Shown one piece after another: positions 26,460 to 34,557 of a DNA stretch of 64,000 nt (positions are counted from its first letter, which is position 1; every line of letters starts with the position of its first letter). The DNA is taken from contig NZ_JAVKDF010000022.1 in NCBI RefSeq assembly GCF_040222385.1, forward strand, positions 1-64,000, read 5' to 3'. Below the pieces are notes generated by a model. That model did not search any database and was not told the DNA's origin. It saw nothing but the letters and a program-made list of their open reading frames with translations. The DNA comes from Imperialibacter sp040222385 (lineage in GTDB: Bacteria > Bacteroidota > Bacteroidia > Cytophagales > Cyclobacteriaceae). Made by a program: the position numbers and the translations under genes.

Positions 26460-27863
26460 ATGCGGCCTTTTCTGGATCATAATTTCCTACTTTCTAACAA
26501 CACTGCGGAGTACCTCTATTTTGAACATGCCAGGGATCAACCAATCATAGATTACCATTGTCATCTGTCGCCAAAGGACATCGCTGAGGACAGGCGTTTT
26601 AAAACACTGACCGAAATTTGGCTGGAGGGCGACCACTACAAATGGCGGGCCATGCGGGCCAATGGCGTCAATGAAAAGTATTGCACTGGCCAAGCCTCCG
26701 ACTATGAGAAGTTTGAAAAATGGGCTGAAACAGTTCCCTACACCATGCGGAATCCGCTCTACCACTGGACGCATATGGAACTGCAAAGACCATTTAGTAT
26801 TCATAAAATTCTTAACCCTTCTTCCGCTAGGGAAATATATGATGAGGCCAATGAACAGTTAGGTGCCAAGTGGACCGTGAGAAGCATTTTGGAGGAGATG
26901 AAAGTGGAGACGATTTGTACGACCGACGACCCCGTCGATGATCTCACTTATCATCAAGCGCTTCAAAAGGAGGGATATAAAATAAAAGTCTTCCCTGCTT
27001 TCAGGGCCGATAAAGTGGTTCTTGCCAGCGATGCAGTCAGCTTCAACGCATATTTGGATAGACTTGAAAAGGCAGCCTCGCAGAGCATTTCAACCCTTAC
27101 TGATCTCCTGTCTGCATTGCAAGGTCGGCACGACTTCTTTGCATCGCTTGGCTGCAAACTGAGCGACCATGGGCTGGAGACCTTCTATGCTGCCGACTTT
27201 ACTGAGGCGGAGGCTGCAAAAGTATTTGCGGAGCTGCGATCCGGGAAAATGCCTGCCAGGGCCGACATGCTGCTTTATCAATCGTTCATGTTGCACCAGC
27301 TGGCCCTTATGGACCATGAAAAAGGCTGGACGCAGCAGTTTCACATCGGCGCCCTTCGCAACAATAGCAAGCGCATGCTGGATACCCTGGGGCCAGATAC
27401 CGGCTTCGACAGCATGGGCGATTTTGAGCATGGCAGAGCGATGAGTCGCTTCTTCGATAGACTCGATACAACGGATCAACTGGCAAAGACCATTCTCTAC
27501 AACCTCAACTCAAGAGACAACGAGCTTTTCGCTACTATGGCGGGCAACTTTAATGACGGATCTACACCCGGCAAGATGCAATACGGCTCGGCCTGGTGGT
27601 TTCTCGACCAGAAAGACGGGATGGAAAAGCAAATCAACGCCCTGTCGAATATGGGGCTCCTCAGCCGGTTTGTTGGTATGCTTACAGACAGCCGCAGCTT
27701 TCTTTCTTACCCCCGACATGATTATTTCCGAAGGATTCTGTGTAATTTGATCGGCTCCGATGTTGAAAACGGTGAATTGCCAAACGACCGGGAGTGGCTG
27801 GGTAAAATGGTCGACGATATCTGCTATTTCAATGCGAAATCATATTTTGGATTTAATAAATAA
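26460..27863 (+). CDS. uxaC: Uronate isomerase (glucuronate/galacturonate isomerase)
   Basis: This enzyme interconverts D-glucuronate with D-fructuronate and D-galacturonate with D-tagaturonate, the first cytosolic step of hexuronate catabolism. The 467-residue protein has the amidohydrolase-type metal motif His33-x-His35 in DYHCHLSP. It also has family blocks NPLYHWTHMEL and the C-terminal LTDSRSFLSYPRHDYFRRILC. Length is normal. It directly precedes the TRAP transporter genes (5 bases to dctP), so uptake and isomerisation are one operon. UxaA/B and UxuA/B are not present here. Confidence 0.96.
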   Translation: MRPFLDHNFLLSNNTAEYLYFEHARDQPIIDYHCHLSPKDIAEDRRFKTLTEIWLEGDHYKWRAMRANGVNEKYCTGQASDYEKFEKWAETVPYTMRNPLYHWTHMELQRPFSIHKILNPSSAREIYDEANEQLGAKWTVRSILEEMKVETICTTDDPVDDLTYHQALQKEGYKIKVFPAFRADKVVLASDAVSFNAYLDRLEKAASQSISTLTDLLSALQGRHDFFASLGCKLSDHGLETFYAADFTEAEAAKVFAELRSGKMPARADMLLYQSFMLHQLALMDHEKGWTQQFHIGALRNNSKRMLDTLGPDTGFDSMGDFEHGRAMSRFFDRLDTTDQLAKTILYNLNSRDNELFATMAGNFNDGSTPGKMQYGSAWWFLDQKDGMEKQINALSNMGLLSRFVGMLTDSRSFLSYPRHDYFRRILCNLIGSDVENGELPNDREWLGKMVDDICYFNAKSYFGFNK

Positions 27864-27868
27864 ATAAG

Positions 27869-28873
27869 GTGACGACAACTACCCTAAGATACCTGCTCTG
27901 TTTTTTTTTAACGCTATCGATTGCAGGCTGCGCTGTAAAAAGCGATGTGAAGGTAATCAAGCTTGGCCATGCCCTGGATGTAAACCACTCGGTGCACAAA
28001 GCAATGGTGTTTTTGGCTGAAAAGGTGGAAGAAAAGTCGAATGGTAAAATGCGGATCGACGTTTATCCGAACGGGCAGCTGGGGTCAGAAAGAGAGCTGC
28101 TTGAACTGTTACAAATCGGCTCTATCGGAATGACAAAAGCTTCCGCAGCGGTGCTGGAAAGCTTTATGCCTTCCATGGCCGTGGTTAACCTGCCTTATGT
28201 TTTTCATAGCAAAGATCATTACCGCAAGGTGCTGGGGGGCGAAATTGGGCGGGAGCTTTTGACAAGTGGCGAGGAGTTCTGGATGAGGGGCATGTGCTTT
28301 TACGACGCTGGTAGTCGCAGCTTTTATTCCAAAGATAAGCCCATCATGAAGCCGGAAGACCTTCAGGGGCTCAAAGTAAGGGTACAGTCCAGTGCGTCGG
28401 CCATTCAAATGGTCAGGTTGTTGGGTGGTTCTGCAACTCCCATCCCATTTGGAGAGCTTTATACTGCTCTTCAGCAAGGTGTTGTTGACGCTGCAGAAAA
28501 CAATCCCCCAAGCCTTTACCTGACCAGGCACTATGAAGTTTGTCGCTATTATAGCCTCAATGAGCACACCTTCGTGCCCGACGTAATGCTGGTGAGTACC
28601 CATACATGGAACGACTTGAACGACGAACAAAAGAAGTGGCTTAGCGAAGCCTCCTATGAGTCGGCGGTGCATCAGAGAACGCTTTGGGAGGAGTCGGAAA
28701 AAGAGGCGCTGGATGCTATGATTGCCGATGGGGTGCACGTTGAGTATCCAGAAAAGGGGCCATTTATTGAGAAAGTAAAGCCGATGCTGGATGCATTTGC
28801 GAATACCGAATACCGAAAAAAACTACTTGAAAGAATTGAAGCCGTAGATGAAAGCTCTCAGACAGAAAATTGA
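27869..28873 (+). CDS. dctP: TRAP transporter substrate-binding lipoprotein (DctP family)
   Basis: This is the extracytoplasmic solute receptor of a TRAP transporter, 334 residues from a GTG start at 27869. It carries an SPII signal with lipobox SIAGC (lipid Cys21), so it is membrane-anchored rather than freely diffusing. DctP-family features include YPNGQLGSERELLE and Arg171 in LKVRVQSS, which normally pairs with the substrate carboxylate. Linked to uxaC, the ligand is probably glucuronate or galacturonate (inference). It overlaps the dctQ gene by 26 bases. Confidence 0.93.
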   Translation: MTTTTLRYLLCFFLTLSIAGCAVKSDVKVIKLGHALDVNHSVHKAMVFLAEKVEEKSNGKMRIDVYPNGQLGSERELLELLQIGSIGMTKASAAVLESFMPSMAVVNLPYVFHSKDHYRKVLGGEIGRELLTSGEEFWMRGMCFYDAGSRSFYSKDKPIMKPEDLQGLKVRVQSSASAIQMVRLLGGSATPIPFGELYTALQQGVVDAAENNPPSLYLTRHYEVCRYYSLNEHTFVPDVMLVSTHTWNDLNDEQKKWLSEASYESAVHQRTLWEESEKEALDAMIADGVHVEYPEKGPFIEKVKPMLDAFANTEYRKKLLERIEAVDESSQTEN

Positions 28874-29321
28874 CAAAATAACGGAAGCGGGCCTGGTTAT
28901 CCTCATGGCCCTTTTGGTGTTGGATGTCCTTTGGCAGGTTGCTTCCCGATATATATTGAGAAGTCCCAGCTCTTTTACGGATGAGTTGGCCAGGTACCTG
29001 CTCATTTGGGTAGCACTGATTGGCGCAGCGTATGCCACAGGCAAAAATATGCACCTTGCCATCGACATTCTTCCTGGTAAACTGGAAGGAGCTAAGGCAG
29101 TTTTGCTTCATCGATTCATCTATTTTTTGATACTGATTTTCGCTGCATTAGTGATGGTCGTTGGAGGCATCAGGCTTGTGTATATATCCTTCGCTTTGGG
29201 GCAGCTGGCAGCCACACTTCAGGTATCGCTAGCCTACGTATACATCTCACTGCCTGTCAGCGGGCTACTCATATGTTTTTATTGTATTCATGAAATGATC
29301 AAAGGGAGGGCCGAAGTATGA
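28848..29321 (+). CDS. dctQ: TRAP transporter small permease (DctQ family)
   Basis: A 157-residue membrane protein with four hydrophobic helices. The DctQ signature WQVASRYIL...SSFTDELARYLLIWVALIG is at about residues 35-65. It forms the small membrane subunit that pairs with DctM. The start lies inside dctP (26-base overlap) and the stop overlaps dctM by 4 bases (ATGA). The three genes are therefore tightly coupled in translation. Confidence 0.93.
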   Translation: MKALRQKIDKITEAGLVILMALLVLDVLWQVASRYILRSPSSFTDELARYLLIWVALIGAAYATGKNMHLAIDILPGKLEGAKAVLLHRFIYFLILIFAALVMVVGGIRLVYISFALGQLAATLQVSLAYVYISLPVSGLLICFYCIHEMIKGRAEV

Positions 29322-30616
29322 ACTGGACGGAGATAGCCATTTTAGTATTGACTTTCGTTGTACTGTTGGGCATTGGTGTGCCTGTAGCCTATAGCATCGG
29401 ACTTTCGTCTCTTGTCACCATCCTCATTACGATGGATCCGGTGATTGCCTTCACCACACTTGCCCAGCGAATGGCCACGGGAATTGATAGCTTTTCACTG
29501 CTTGCCATACCGTTTTTTGTCCTTGCGGGGCAGTTGATGAACAAGGGTGGCATTGCCAGTCGCCTGATTGATCTGGCGAGGGCCATGGTTGGGCCGCTTC
29601 CCGGCGGGCTGGCCTTCATTAACATACTGGCATGTATGCTGTTTGGAGCCATTTCTGGCTCTTCTGTCGCTGCCGCATCGGCAATTGGTGGTTTTATGGT
29701 ACCCAGAATGGAAAAGGAAGGGTACGATAAAGCGTTCGGCGCTGCTGTGAACCTCACCTCAGCATCTACTGGCCTGGTCATTCCGCCGAGCAATATTCTC
29801 ATTGTGTTTAGCCTGGCGAGTGGCGGAGTTTCTATCGCAGCGCTGTTCCTGGCTGGCTATATTCCCGGTCTTCTGATTGGCCTTGCACTGATGATCGTTG
29901 CTGGCGTTGTGGCCCTGAAAAAAGGATACAAATCGAGCGAGACAACGAGTGTAAAGATATTCTTTAAAAGCTTTTTCGGGGCATTGCCGAGCCTTTTGCT
30001 TTTGGTAATCGTCATTGGAGGCATTATCGCTGGCATCTTCACAGCCACCGAGGCGTCGGCCATTGCAGTGCTCTACACCCTGATCCTGTCGATGGTCGTG
30101 TACAAAGAGGTGAAGTACAAAGACCTTCCAAAGATTTTGCTCGATACCACCATGACGACGACCATCGTATTGATGTTGGTGGCGACCTCCATGGGCATGT
30201 CGTGGGTACTTTCCTACGAAAATATTCCGCAGGGCGTTAGCGACTTTTTGCTTAATGTGAGCGATAATCCGATTGTGATTCTGCTAATTATTAATCTGCT
30301 ATTGCTGGCTGTGGGAACCTTTATGGACATGACGCCTGCGGTACTGATCTTCACACCTATTTTTCTGCCGGTAGTGGTGCAAATGGGCATGAACCCCATT
30401 CATTTCGGTATTGTGATGGTGATGAACCTTTGTATTGGACTTTGTACACCGCCAGTAGGCTCTCTGCTCTTTGTGGGTTGCAGTGTGGCCGACTTAAGCA
30501 TTCAAAAGGTGCTCAAACCGTTACTTCCGCTGTTTTTGGCTATGATAGCTGTGCTGTTGCTGGTTACCTATGTACCAGCGCTCAGCTTGTGGTTGCCGGA
30601 ACTGTTTGGGTATTAG
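29318..30616 (+). CDS. dctM: TRAP transporter large permease (DctM family)
   Basis: The 432-residue channel subunit has about twelve hydrophobic segments. Family motifs include FFVLAGQLMNKGGIASRLI, the GAISGSSVAAASAIG loop and LTSASTGLVIPPSNILI. It uses a sodium gradient to drive uptake of the acid delivered by DctP. The start overlaps dctQ. Its TAG stop (30614-30616) overlaps the stop of the convergent Spy-like gene, leaving no room for a terminator between them. Confidence 0.95.
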   Translation: MNWTEIAILVLTFVVLLGIGVPVAYSIGLSSLVTILITMDPVIAFTTLAQRMATGIDSFSLLAIPFFVLAGQLMNKGGIASRLIDLARAMVGPLPGGLAFINILACMLFGAISGSSVAAASAIGGFMVPRMEKEGYDKAFGAAVNLTSASTGLVIPPSNILIVFSLASGGVSIAALFLAGYIPGLLIGLALMIVAGVVALKKGYKSSETTSVKIFFKSFFGALPSLLLLVIVIGGIIAGIFTATEASAIAVLYTLILSMVVYKEVKYKDLPKILLDTTMTTTIVLMLVATSMGMSWVLSYENIPQGVSDFLLNVSDNPIVILLIINLLLLAVGTFMDMTPAVLIFTPIFLPVVVQMGMNPIHFGIVMVMNLCIGLCTPPVGSLLFVGCSVADLSIQKVLKPLLPLFLAMIAVLLLVTYVPALSLWLPELFGY

Positions 30617-31332
30617 TTCTTCCGATACTTTTTAAGAGCGGGGTCTTTGATTTTAATTTCAATGACTCCGTTCTTACCATCTTCTCCGAACCTGTCAGTG
30701 GCGGCTGTTCCCTTGTAGACAGATAAGGCTTGGATATCTTCTGGGTTGACGTCATCGATACTCGATATTTTCTTATCGATTGTCGGCTTTTCATCTCCCC
30801 CATATAGGATGAAGAGAGGCTCTTTTTTGACATCAATACCAGTGTCACTTTGCTTTTTGATGATGATTTTTGAATCCTCATCGAAGCCTAAAGTCAGTTC
30901 GAAGGCTTTGCTGTACTCGGGATTTTGTTTTTTGATATCATCAAGTTTTGATTGCTGATCTGCTGTCAGTAAGTTCTTGATTTCTATCAAAGATTTTAGT
31001 TTTATCTTCTTTATTTCACTTTCGAGGGCAAGGACTTCACTGAAACTTTTGTCTAGCGCATCATAGTTGACTTCTGAAGTCGCCATAGCGTCCTGAAATG
31101 CCAGCAAGGCTTTTGACCACTCGGTCTTTTTGGCGTTGAATCGTGCGTTATTCTTTTCGAATATGGTACGTAACTGGTCTGACTGCTCTTGTGTTAGCTT
31201 AATAGCATTTTTGTTTTTTATGATCAAATCCGGTTCGTAAAGTGCCGACGCAAATGGATCAGAAATCTGTGCATAGGAGGTCATTGAACCTGTAAGAAGC
31301 AGCATTAAACATATTGTGATTATATTTTTCAT
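30613..31332 (-). CDS. Spy/CpxP-like periplasmic protein with TonB-plug-like tail
   Basis: The 239-residue protein has a signal peptide (cleaved near residue 22, SYAQ). A helical LTxxQ-type region (about 35-140) contains LTQEQSDQLR and LTADQQSKLDDIK, as in Spy/CpxP proteins that sense or chaperone misfolded periplasmic proteins. The C-terminal 60 residues read VNPEDIQALSVYKGTAATDRFG then GKNGVIEIKI, the pattern of a TonB-receptor plug or BlaR1-type tail in Bacteroidota. It is the last gene of a sigma/anti-sigma operon, a natural place for a stress-response effector or sensor. Confidence 0.78.
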   Translation of the reverse strand: MKNIITICLMLLLTGSMTSYAQISDPFASALYEPDLIIKNKNAIKLTQEQSDQLRTIFEKNNARFNAKKTEWSKALLAFQDAMATSEVNYDALDKSFSEVLALESEIKKIKLKSLIEIKNLLTADQQSKLDDIKKQNPEYSKAFELTLGFDEDSKIIIKKQSDTGIDVKKEPLFILYGGDEKPTIDKKISSIDDVNPEDIQALSVYKGTAATDRFGEDGKNGVIEIKIKDPALKKYRKN

Positions 31333-31342
31333 CGTGATAGGA

Positions 31343-31648
31343 TTAAAAGTTTGTTAACAGCTTGTCCGTGGGCGTTTCCCACGTCATCATATCGCTGTTT
31401 TGATCAATTGAAGGTGGTGTGTCAACATGGGGCAAAGCATCCACGACTTCGGCTGGTTGAAGACTTCGGTACCAAAAGCCTCCAACAAAAAGGATGATAT
31501 TGATGGTTGCGGCGACTACAGCCCAAACAGGGAGCTTTTGCTGCTTTTGCTGAAGCAGTAGCTTAGCCAAAGGTGGAACCTCACGGGATGCATCACCCTT
31601 TTTCATTTCAAGAAAAAAATCTTTCAGCTCGTCTTCTTCGCTTTTCAT
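31343..31648 (-). CDS. Putative anti-sigma factor, single-pass membrane protein
   Basis: A 101-residue protein with an acidic cytoplasmic N-terminus (about 1-35), one transmembrane helix (about 38-58) and a short outer segment. It overlaps the ECF sigma gene by 4 bases and precedes the Spy-like gene by 10 bases. Size, topology and context fit an anti-sigma factor. No ZAS zinc motif is present, so the call rests on context. Confidence 0.65.
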   Translation of the reverse strand: MKSEEDELKDFFLEMKKGDASREVPPLAKLLLQQKQQKLPVWAVVAATINIILFVGGFWYRSLQPAEVVDALPHVDTPPSIDQNSDMMTWETPTDKLLTNF

Positions 31649-32133
31649 ATCGCTTGCTTTAATTGTGAAGCCAATATCAATTCTCTAAGTCTCTTCTTAC
31701 CTCTGTCGTAGTGAGTTCTGGCAGTGCCAATGCTCGTTTCCATTACTTCGGCTGCCTTTTCCAGCGTCATGTCGTGGTAAAAAACAAGCAACAGCAGTTC
31801 AGCCTGGCGCCCAGGTAGCTGACTTATCATGCCTTCGTAGTTAACTAAATCATTTTCGCTCTGACCTTCACCTACCTGAACTCCATCAATGTCAAGGTGT
31901 CTGGTGGCGTGCAACCGCTGAGCACTCAGGAGGTCCATGGCAGTGAACCTGATGACGCTGAAAAGCCAGGTTTTAAAGCTTGATTTGCCGTGGAAGAGTG
32001 CTCTTTTCTCCAGCACCTTCAGGTAAGCTGTCTGCAAAACATCTTCAGCTAAATCAGGCTGAAAGCGACAGCATTGTCTGGCCCAGAACCAGGCCTCTTT
32101 GTGATGTACTTCCAGTTGCTCCCTTGTTGTCAT
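31645..32133 (-). CDS. RNA polymerase ECF sigma factor
   Basis: This 162-residue sigma-70 family protein has region 2 at about 20-75 (DLAEDVLQTAYLKVLEK then FKTWLFSVIRFTAMDLL). Region 4 is at about 105-155 (LPGRQAELLLLVFYHDMTLEKAA, with HTH SIGTARTHYDRGKKRLREL). It should direct transcription of its own operon and envelope-stress targets. It is followed by a putative anti-sigma factor in a 4-base overlap. Confidence 0.92.
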   Translation of the reverse strand: MTTREQLEVHHKEAWFWARQCCRFQPDLAEDVLQTAYLKVLEKRALFHGKSSFKTWLFSVIRFTAMDLLSAQRLHATRHLDIDGVQVGEGQSENDLVNYEGMISQLPGRQAELLLLVFYHDMTLEKAAEVMETSIGTARTHYDRGKKRLRELILASQLKQAI

Positions 32134-32201
32134 CTGCTAGCTTAGTCTGGAAAGGAAGGGTATTATATGACAAGCTTTCTGAAAAAGTTGAAAAAGCTCG
32201 G

Positions 32202-32594
32202 TTACTTGGTAAAGTTTTCCAGAAAAACTTCATTGGTGTAGCCCAGCGCATTGAATCTTATGGTGAGAAGGAGGGGAGGCTCTATGCTGTTCTCGCAGGC
32301 TGGCCCTGGTTCCATGTAATACACGAAAAACTTCTGACTTCTGACATAAAGCTCCTGCTTGTCCGGTTTACCCAACAACCTGAGTATTTGAGGTTCATCC
32401 AGGCCTTTTATTTTGTCTTTTTGGCTGACAAACACTTCAGTCATCGAAAGTCTGTCTCCATTACATCCGTTGGTGTCACTTTTCCATGCCACATCATTAT
32501 ACCCATCCAAATCGGCAGGTAGCCCACAGCCGTAAAACAACAATGCAATGATGGGCAGTAAACTGTACTTTTTCAATTGGCTTAGGTCAGGCAT
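32202..32594 (-). CDS. Small lipoprotein, BamE/SmpA-like, hypothetical
   Basis: A 130-residue protein with an SPII signal (lipobox FYGC, lipid Cys23). The stretch ILRLLGKPDKQELYVRSQKF resembles the conserved helix-strand of BamE/SmpA-fold proteins, but the match is loose. Three further cysteines lie in the mature part. It overlaps the end of the upstream hydroxylase gene by 8 bases, so they are probably co-transcribed. Confidence 0.65.
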   Translation of the reverse strand: MPDLSQLKKYSLLPIIALLFYGCGLPADLDGYNDVAWKSDTNGCNGDRLSMTEVFVSQKDKIKGLDEPQILRLLGKPDKQELYVRSQKFFVYYMEPGPACENSIEPPLLLTIRFNALGYTNEVFLENFTK

Positions 32595-33813
32595 TGATGA
32601 TTTGATCCGGTTTGGAAGTCAGAGTTCTAATTTTGTACATCCAAATTAAGGAGGCAATGCCAACAACTCCCAGTATATAGACGGGAATTAACGAATAGGT
32701 CAAAAAATAAGCTAAAACCGGTTGAATAAGTTGCCTGATGCGCTCGGCGGAGAAGGCCCACTCTCTCATTTCTATGATACCCCCAAGAATGATGATAGAA
32801 GCCACAATAGTTACAGCTATTATCGATTTCTCTGTGATAGAGAAATTACCTTGATTGAACATAAAGAACGAAGTGCCTCCGAGGACAATCAGGTATTGGA
32901 AGATCAGGTACGCCGAAAATGCCGACGGTGGATGCAGGTTGAATTTGTGATAGGCACCTTTATCAACTTCAGGCACGCCCTGATAGCCACCAAGGTAATC
33001 GGGCAGCCAGCCGGGCTTATTAAACATGATCTTGATGCCATCACTCAACGACCTGACTCTTTTGAGTTGCCCCGCCATGTCAATATAATGCTGCAGGTTG
33101 GCTTTGATGGGGTTCCAGGTATTCACAGGCTTAGTAATGCCATATGTTGGCCGCTCTTCCTCTTCCTGAAAAGTGCCGAAGAGTCGATCCCAAATAATAA
33201 ATGTGCCACCATGGTTTTTGTCGATATACTTTGGGTCACGACCATGATGCACCCTATGGTGGGAGGGAGTATTGAAAATGTATTCGAACCAGCCTAGTTT
33301 GCCAATCGTTTCAGTGTGGATCCAAAACTGGTAGACCGTGTTCAGGGCGGCAATCAAGACAAAAGTAAGAGTGTCCACACCAATAATTGCCAGTGGAAGA
33401 TAGAAAAAGAAGGTCCAGAACACCTGAAACGAGCCCTGCCTGAGTGCTACAGAGAAATTGTAGTCCTCGCTTTGATGATGAACCACATGGCCTCCCCAAA
33501 ATAGGTTGATTTCATGGCTCATCCGGTGAGCCCAGTAGTAGCACAAGTCCACACCCAGCCAGATAAGGATAAAAGTGTACCAGGTCACAGGTATATTGAA
33601 AAGAGCAAAGTTCTCGTAGATCAACTGATAGGTAGTGACAGTAAGTACTTTAAGGAAGGCGCCTGTGACTTGCTGAGTGATACCGCAGCTCATGTTGGTA
33701 AGCGCATCATTCAGCCGGTAAATTTTCCTGTGCTGAAAGTGTTGAATGATGAGTTCTACGCCAATCAGAAGAAAATAGATAGGGATAGAAAGAATGACAG
33801 GGTTAATGTTCAT
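32587..33813 (-). CDS. Fatty acid hydroxylase/sterol desaturase family protein, AGMO-like
   Basis: A membrane di-iron oxygenase of about 408 residues from the ATG at 33811-33813. The frame stays open to a TTG at 33837, a less likely start. It has the histidine clusters of the family: HRMSH, HVVHH, and HHRVHH after PS, plus His in FWIHTET. The order and the extra C-terminal membrane segments resemble alkylglycerol monooxygenase (TMEM195). Substrates could be ether lipids, sterols or carotenoids; the sequence alone cannot decide. A small lipoprotein gene overlaps its 3' end. Confidence 0.88.
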   Translation of the reverse strand: MNINPVILSIPIYFLLIGVELIIQHFQHRKIYRLNDALTNMSCGITQQVTGAFLKVLTVTTYQLIYENFALFNIPVTWYTFILIWLGVDLCYYWAHRMSHEINLFWGGHVVHHQSEDYNFSVALRQGSFQVFWTFFFYLPLAIIGVDTLTFVLIAALNTVYQFWIHTETIGKLGWFEYIFNTPSHHRVHHGRDPKYIDKNHGGTFIIWDRLFGTFQEEEERPTYGITKPVNTWNPIKANLQHYIDMAGQLKRVRSLSDGIKIMFNKPGWLPDYLGGYQGVPEVDKGAYHKFNLHPPSAFSAYLIFQYLIVLGGTSFFMFNQGNFSITEKSIIAVTIVASIIILGGIIEMREWAFSAERIRQLIQPVLAYFLTYSLIPVYILGVVGIASLIWMYKIRTLTSKPDQIINA

Positions 33814-33903
33814 GGGTGTTACTAATACAGATAACAATGTAATTAAAAAAGCTGTTTATTTAAGAATACTGACTAGTTTTGCATCCAAATTGATGGCTGT
33901 CGC

Positions 33904-34383
33904 ATGAAGAGGGTATTTTCATTTATCAGAATTATTTCGCTGCTTTTTTTTCTGGGCGGACTCCTGTTTGTGTATGCTTACTTGCCGGAAAATGTTTCGT
34001 TGTACAGCGATGAACTGGGAACGCCGGTCTATTTCATTTCTAAAAGCCAGTTCTTCTATTACTCATTTGCTTTTTCCCTCATTGTTAACCTTTTGTTGTT
34101 CATGTTTGGCAAGGTGCTCGATGGTGTGCCTGTCACTGAAGGAAGAGGTTTCTTTTCATCTGAGGTATTCAAGAACAAAACACTTATTTGGCTGGAGGTG
34201 CTCATCAGTCTCATCAACGTATTTTTTGTAACAGGCGCTGTCTTTATAGGCGTTTACAACAATCGGGTCAACCTCGACTTTAATAATTTTGCGTATCTGG
34301 TCTATTTGGGCACTTTTCTGATTTTTGCCTGGATTCTTTCTTACGGTTTTGTTCTCCGTTACCGGAGCTATCAACCCTCTTAA
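33904..34383 (+). CDS. Hypothetical four-helix membrane protein
   Basis: This 159-residue protein has four hydrophobic helices (about 6-26, 48-68, 92-115, 128-150) joined by short polar loops. Similar unnamed membrane proteins are common beside housekeeping genes in Bacteroidota. It is divergent from the hydroxylase gene and 174 bases ahead of parE. Function unknown. Confidence 0.7.
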   Translation: MKRVFSFIRIISLLFFLGGLLFVYAYLPENVSLYSDELGTPVYFISKSQFFYYSFAFSLIVNLLLFMFGKVLDGVPVTEGRGFFSSEVFKNKTLIWLEVLISLINVFFVTGAVFIGVYNNRVNLDFNNFAYLVYLGTFLIFAWILSYGFVLRYRSYQPS

Positions 34384-34557
34384 TATCAGTATTTTAGTGC
34401 TGGAGTATTCAATCAATAGTTGAATATAAATCCTTCATTTACAGCAAGTTAAGAGAAATTATATTCCAGAAAATTTCCATAATTATCCTAAATTCACTGC
34501 AATTTTTGACCCCAGACAGGGCCAAAATGACGGAAACTTTCTGCGATTGAAGGACTT

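Noticed and set aside
34406..34426. Inverted repeat TATTCAA/TTGAATA upstream of parE
   Set aside because: A 7-bp AT-rich stem with no T-run; expected by chance in AT-rich spacers and too weak as a terminator.
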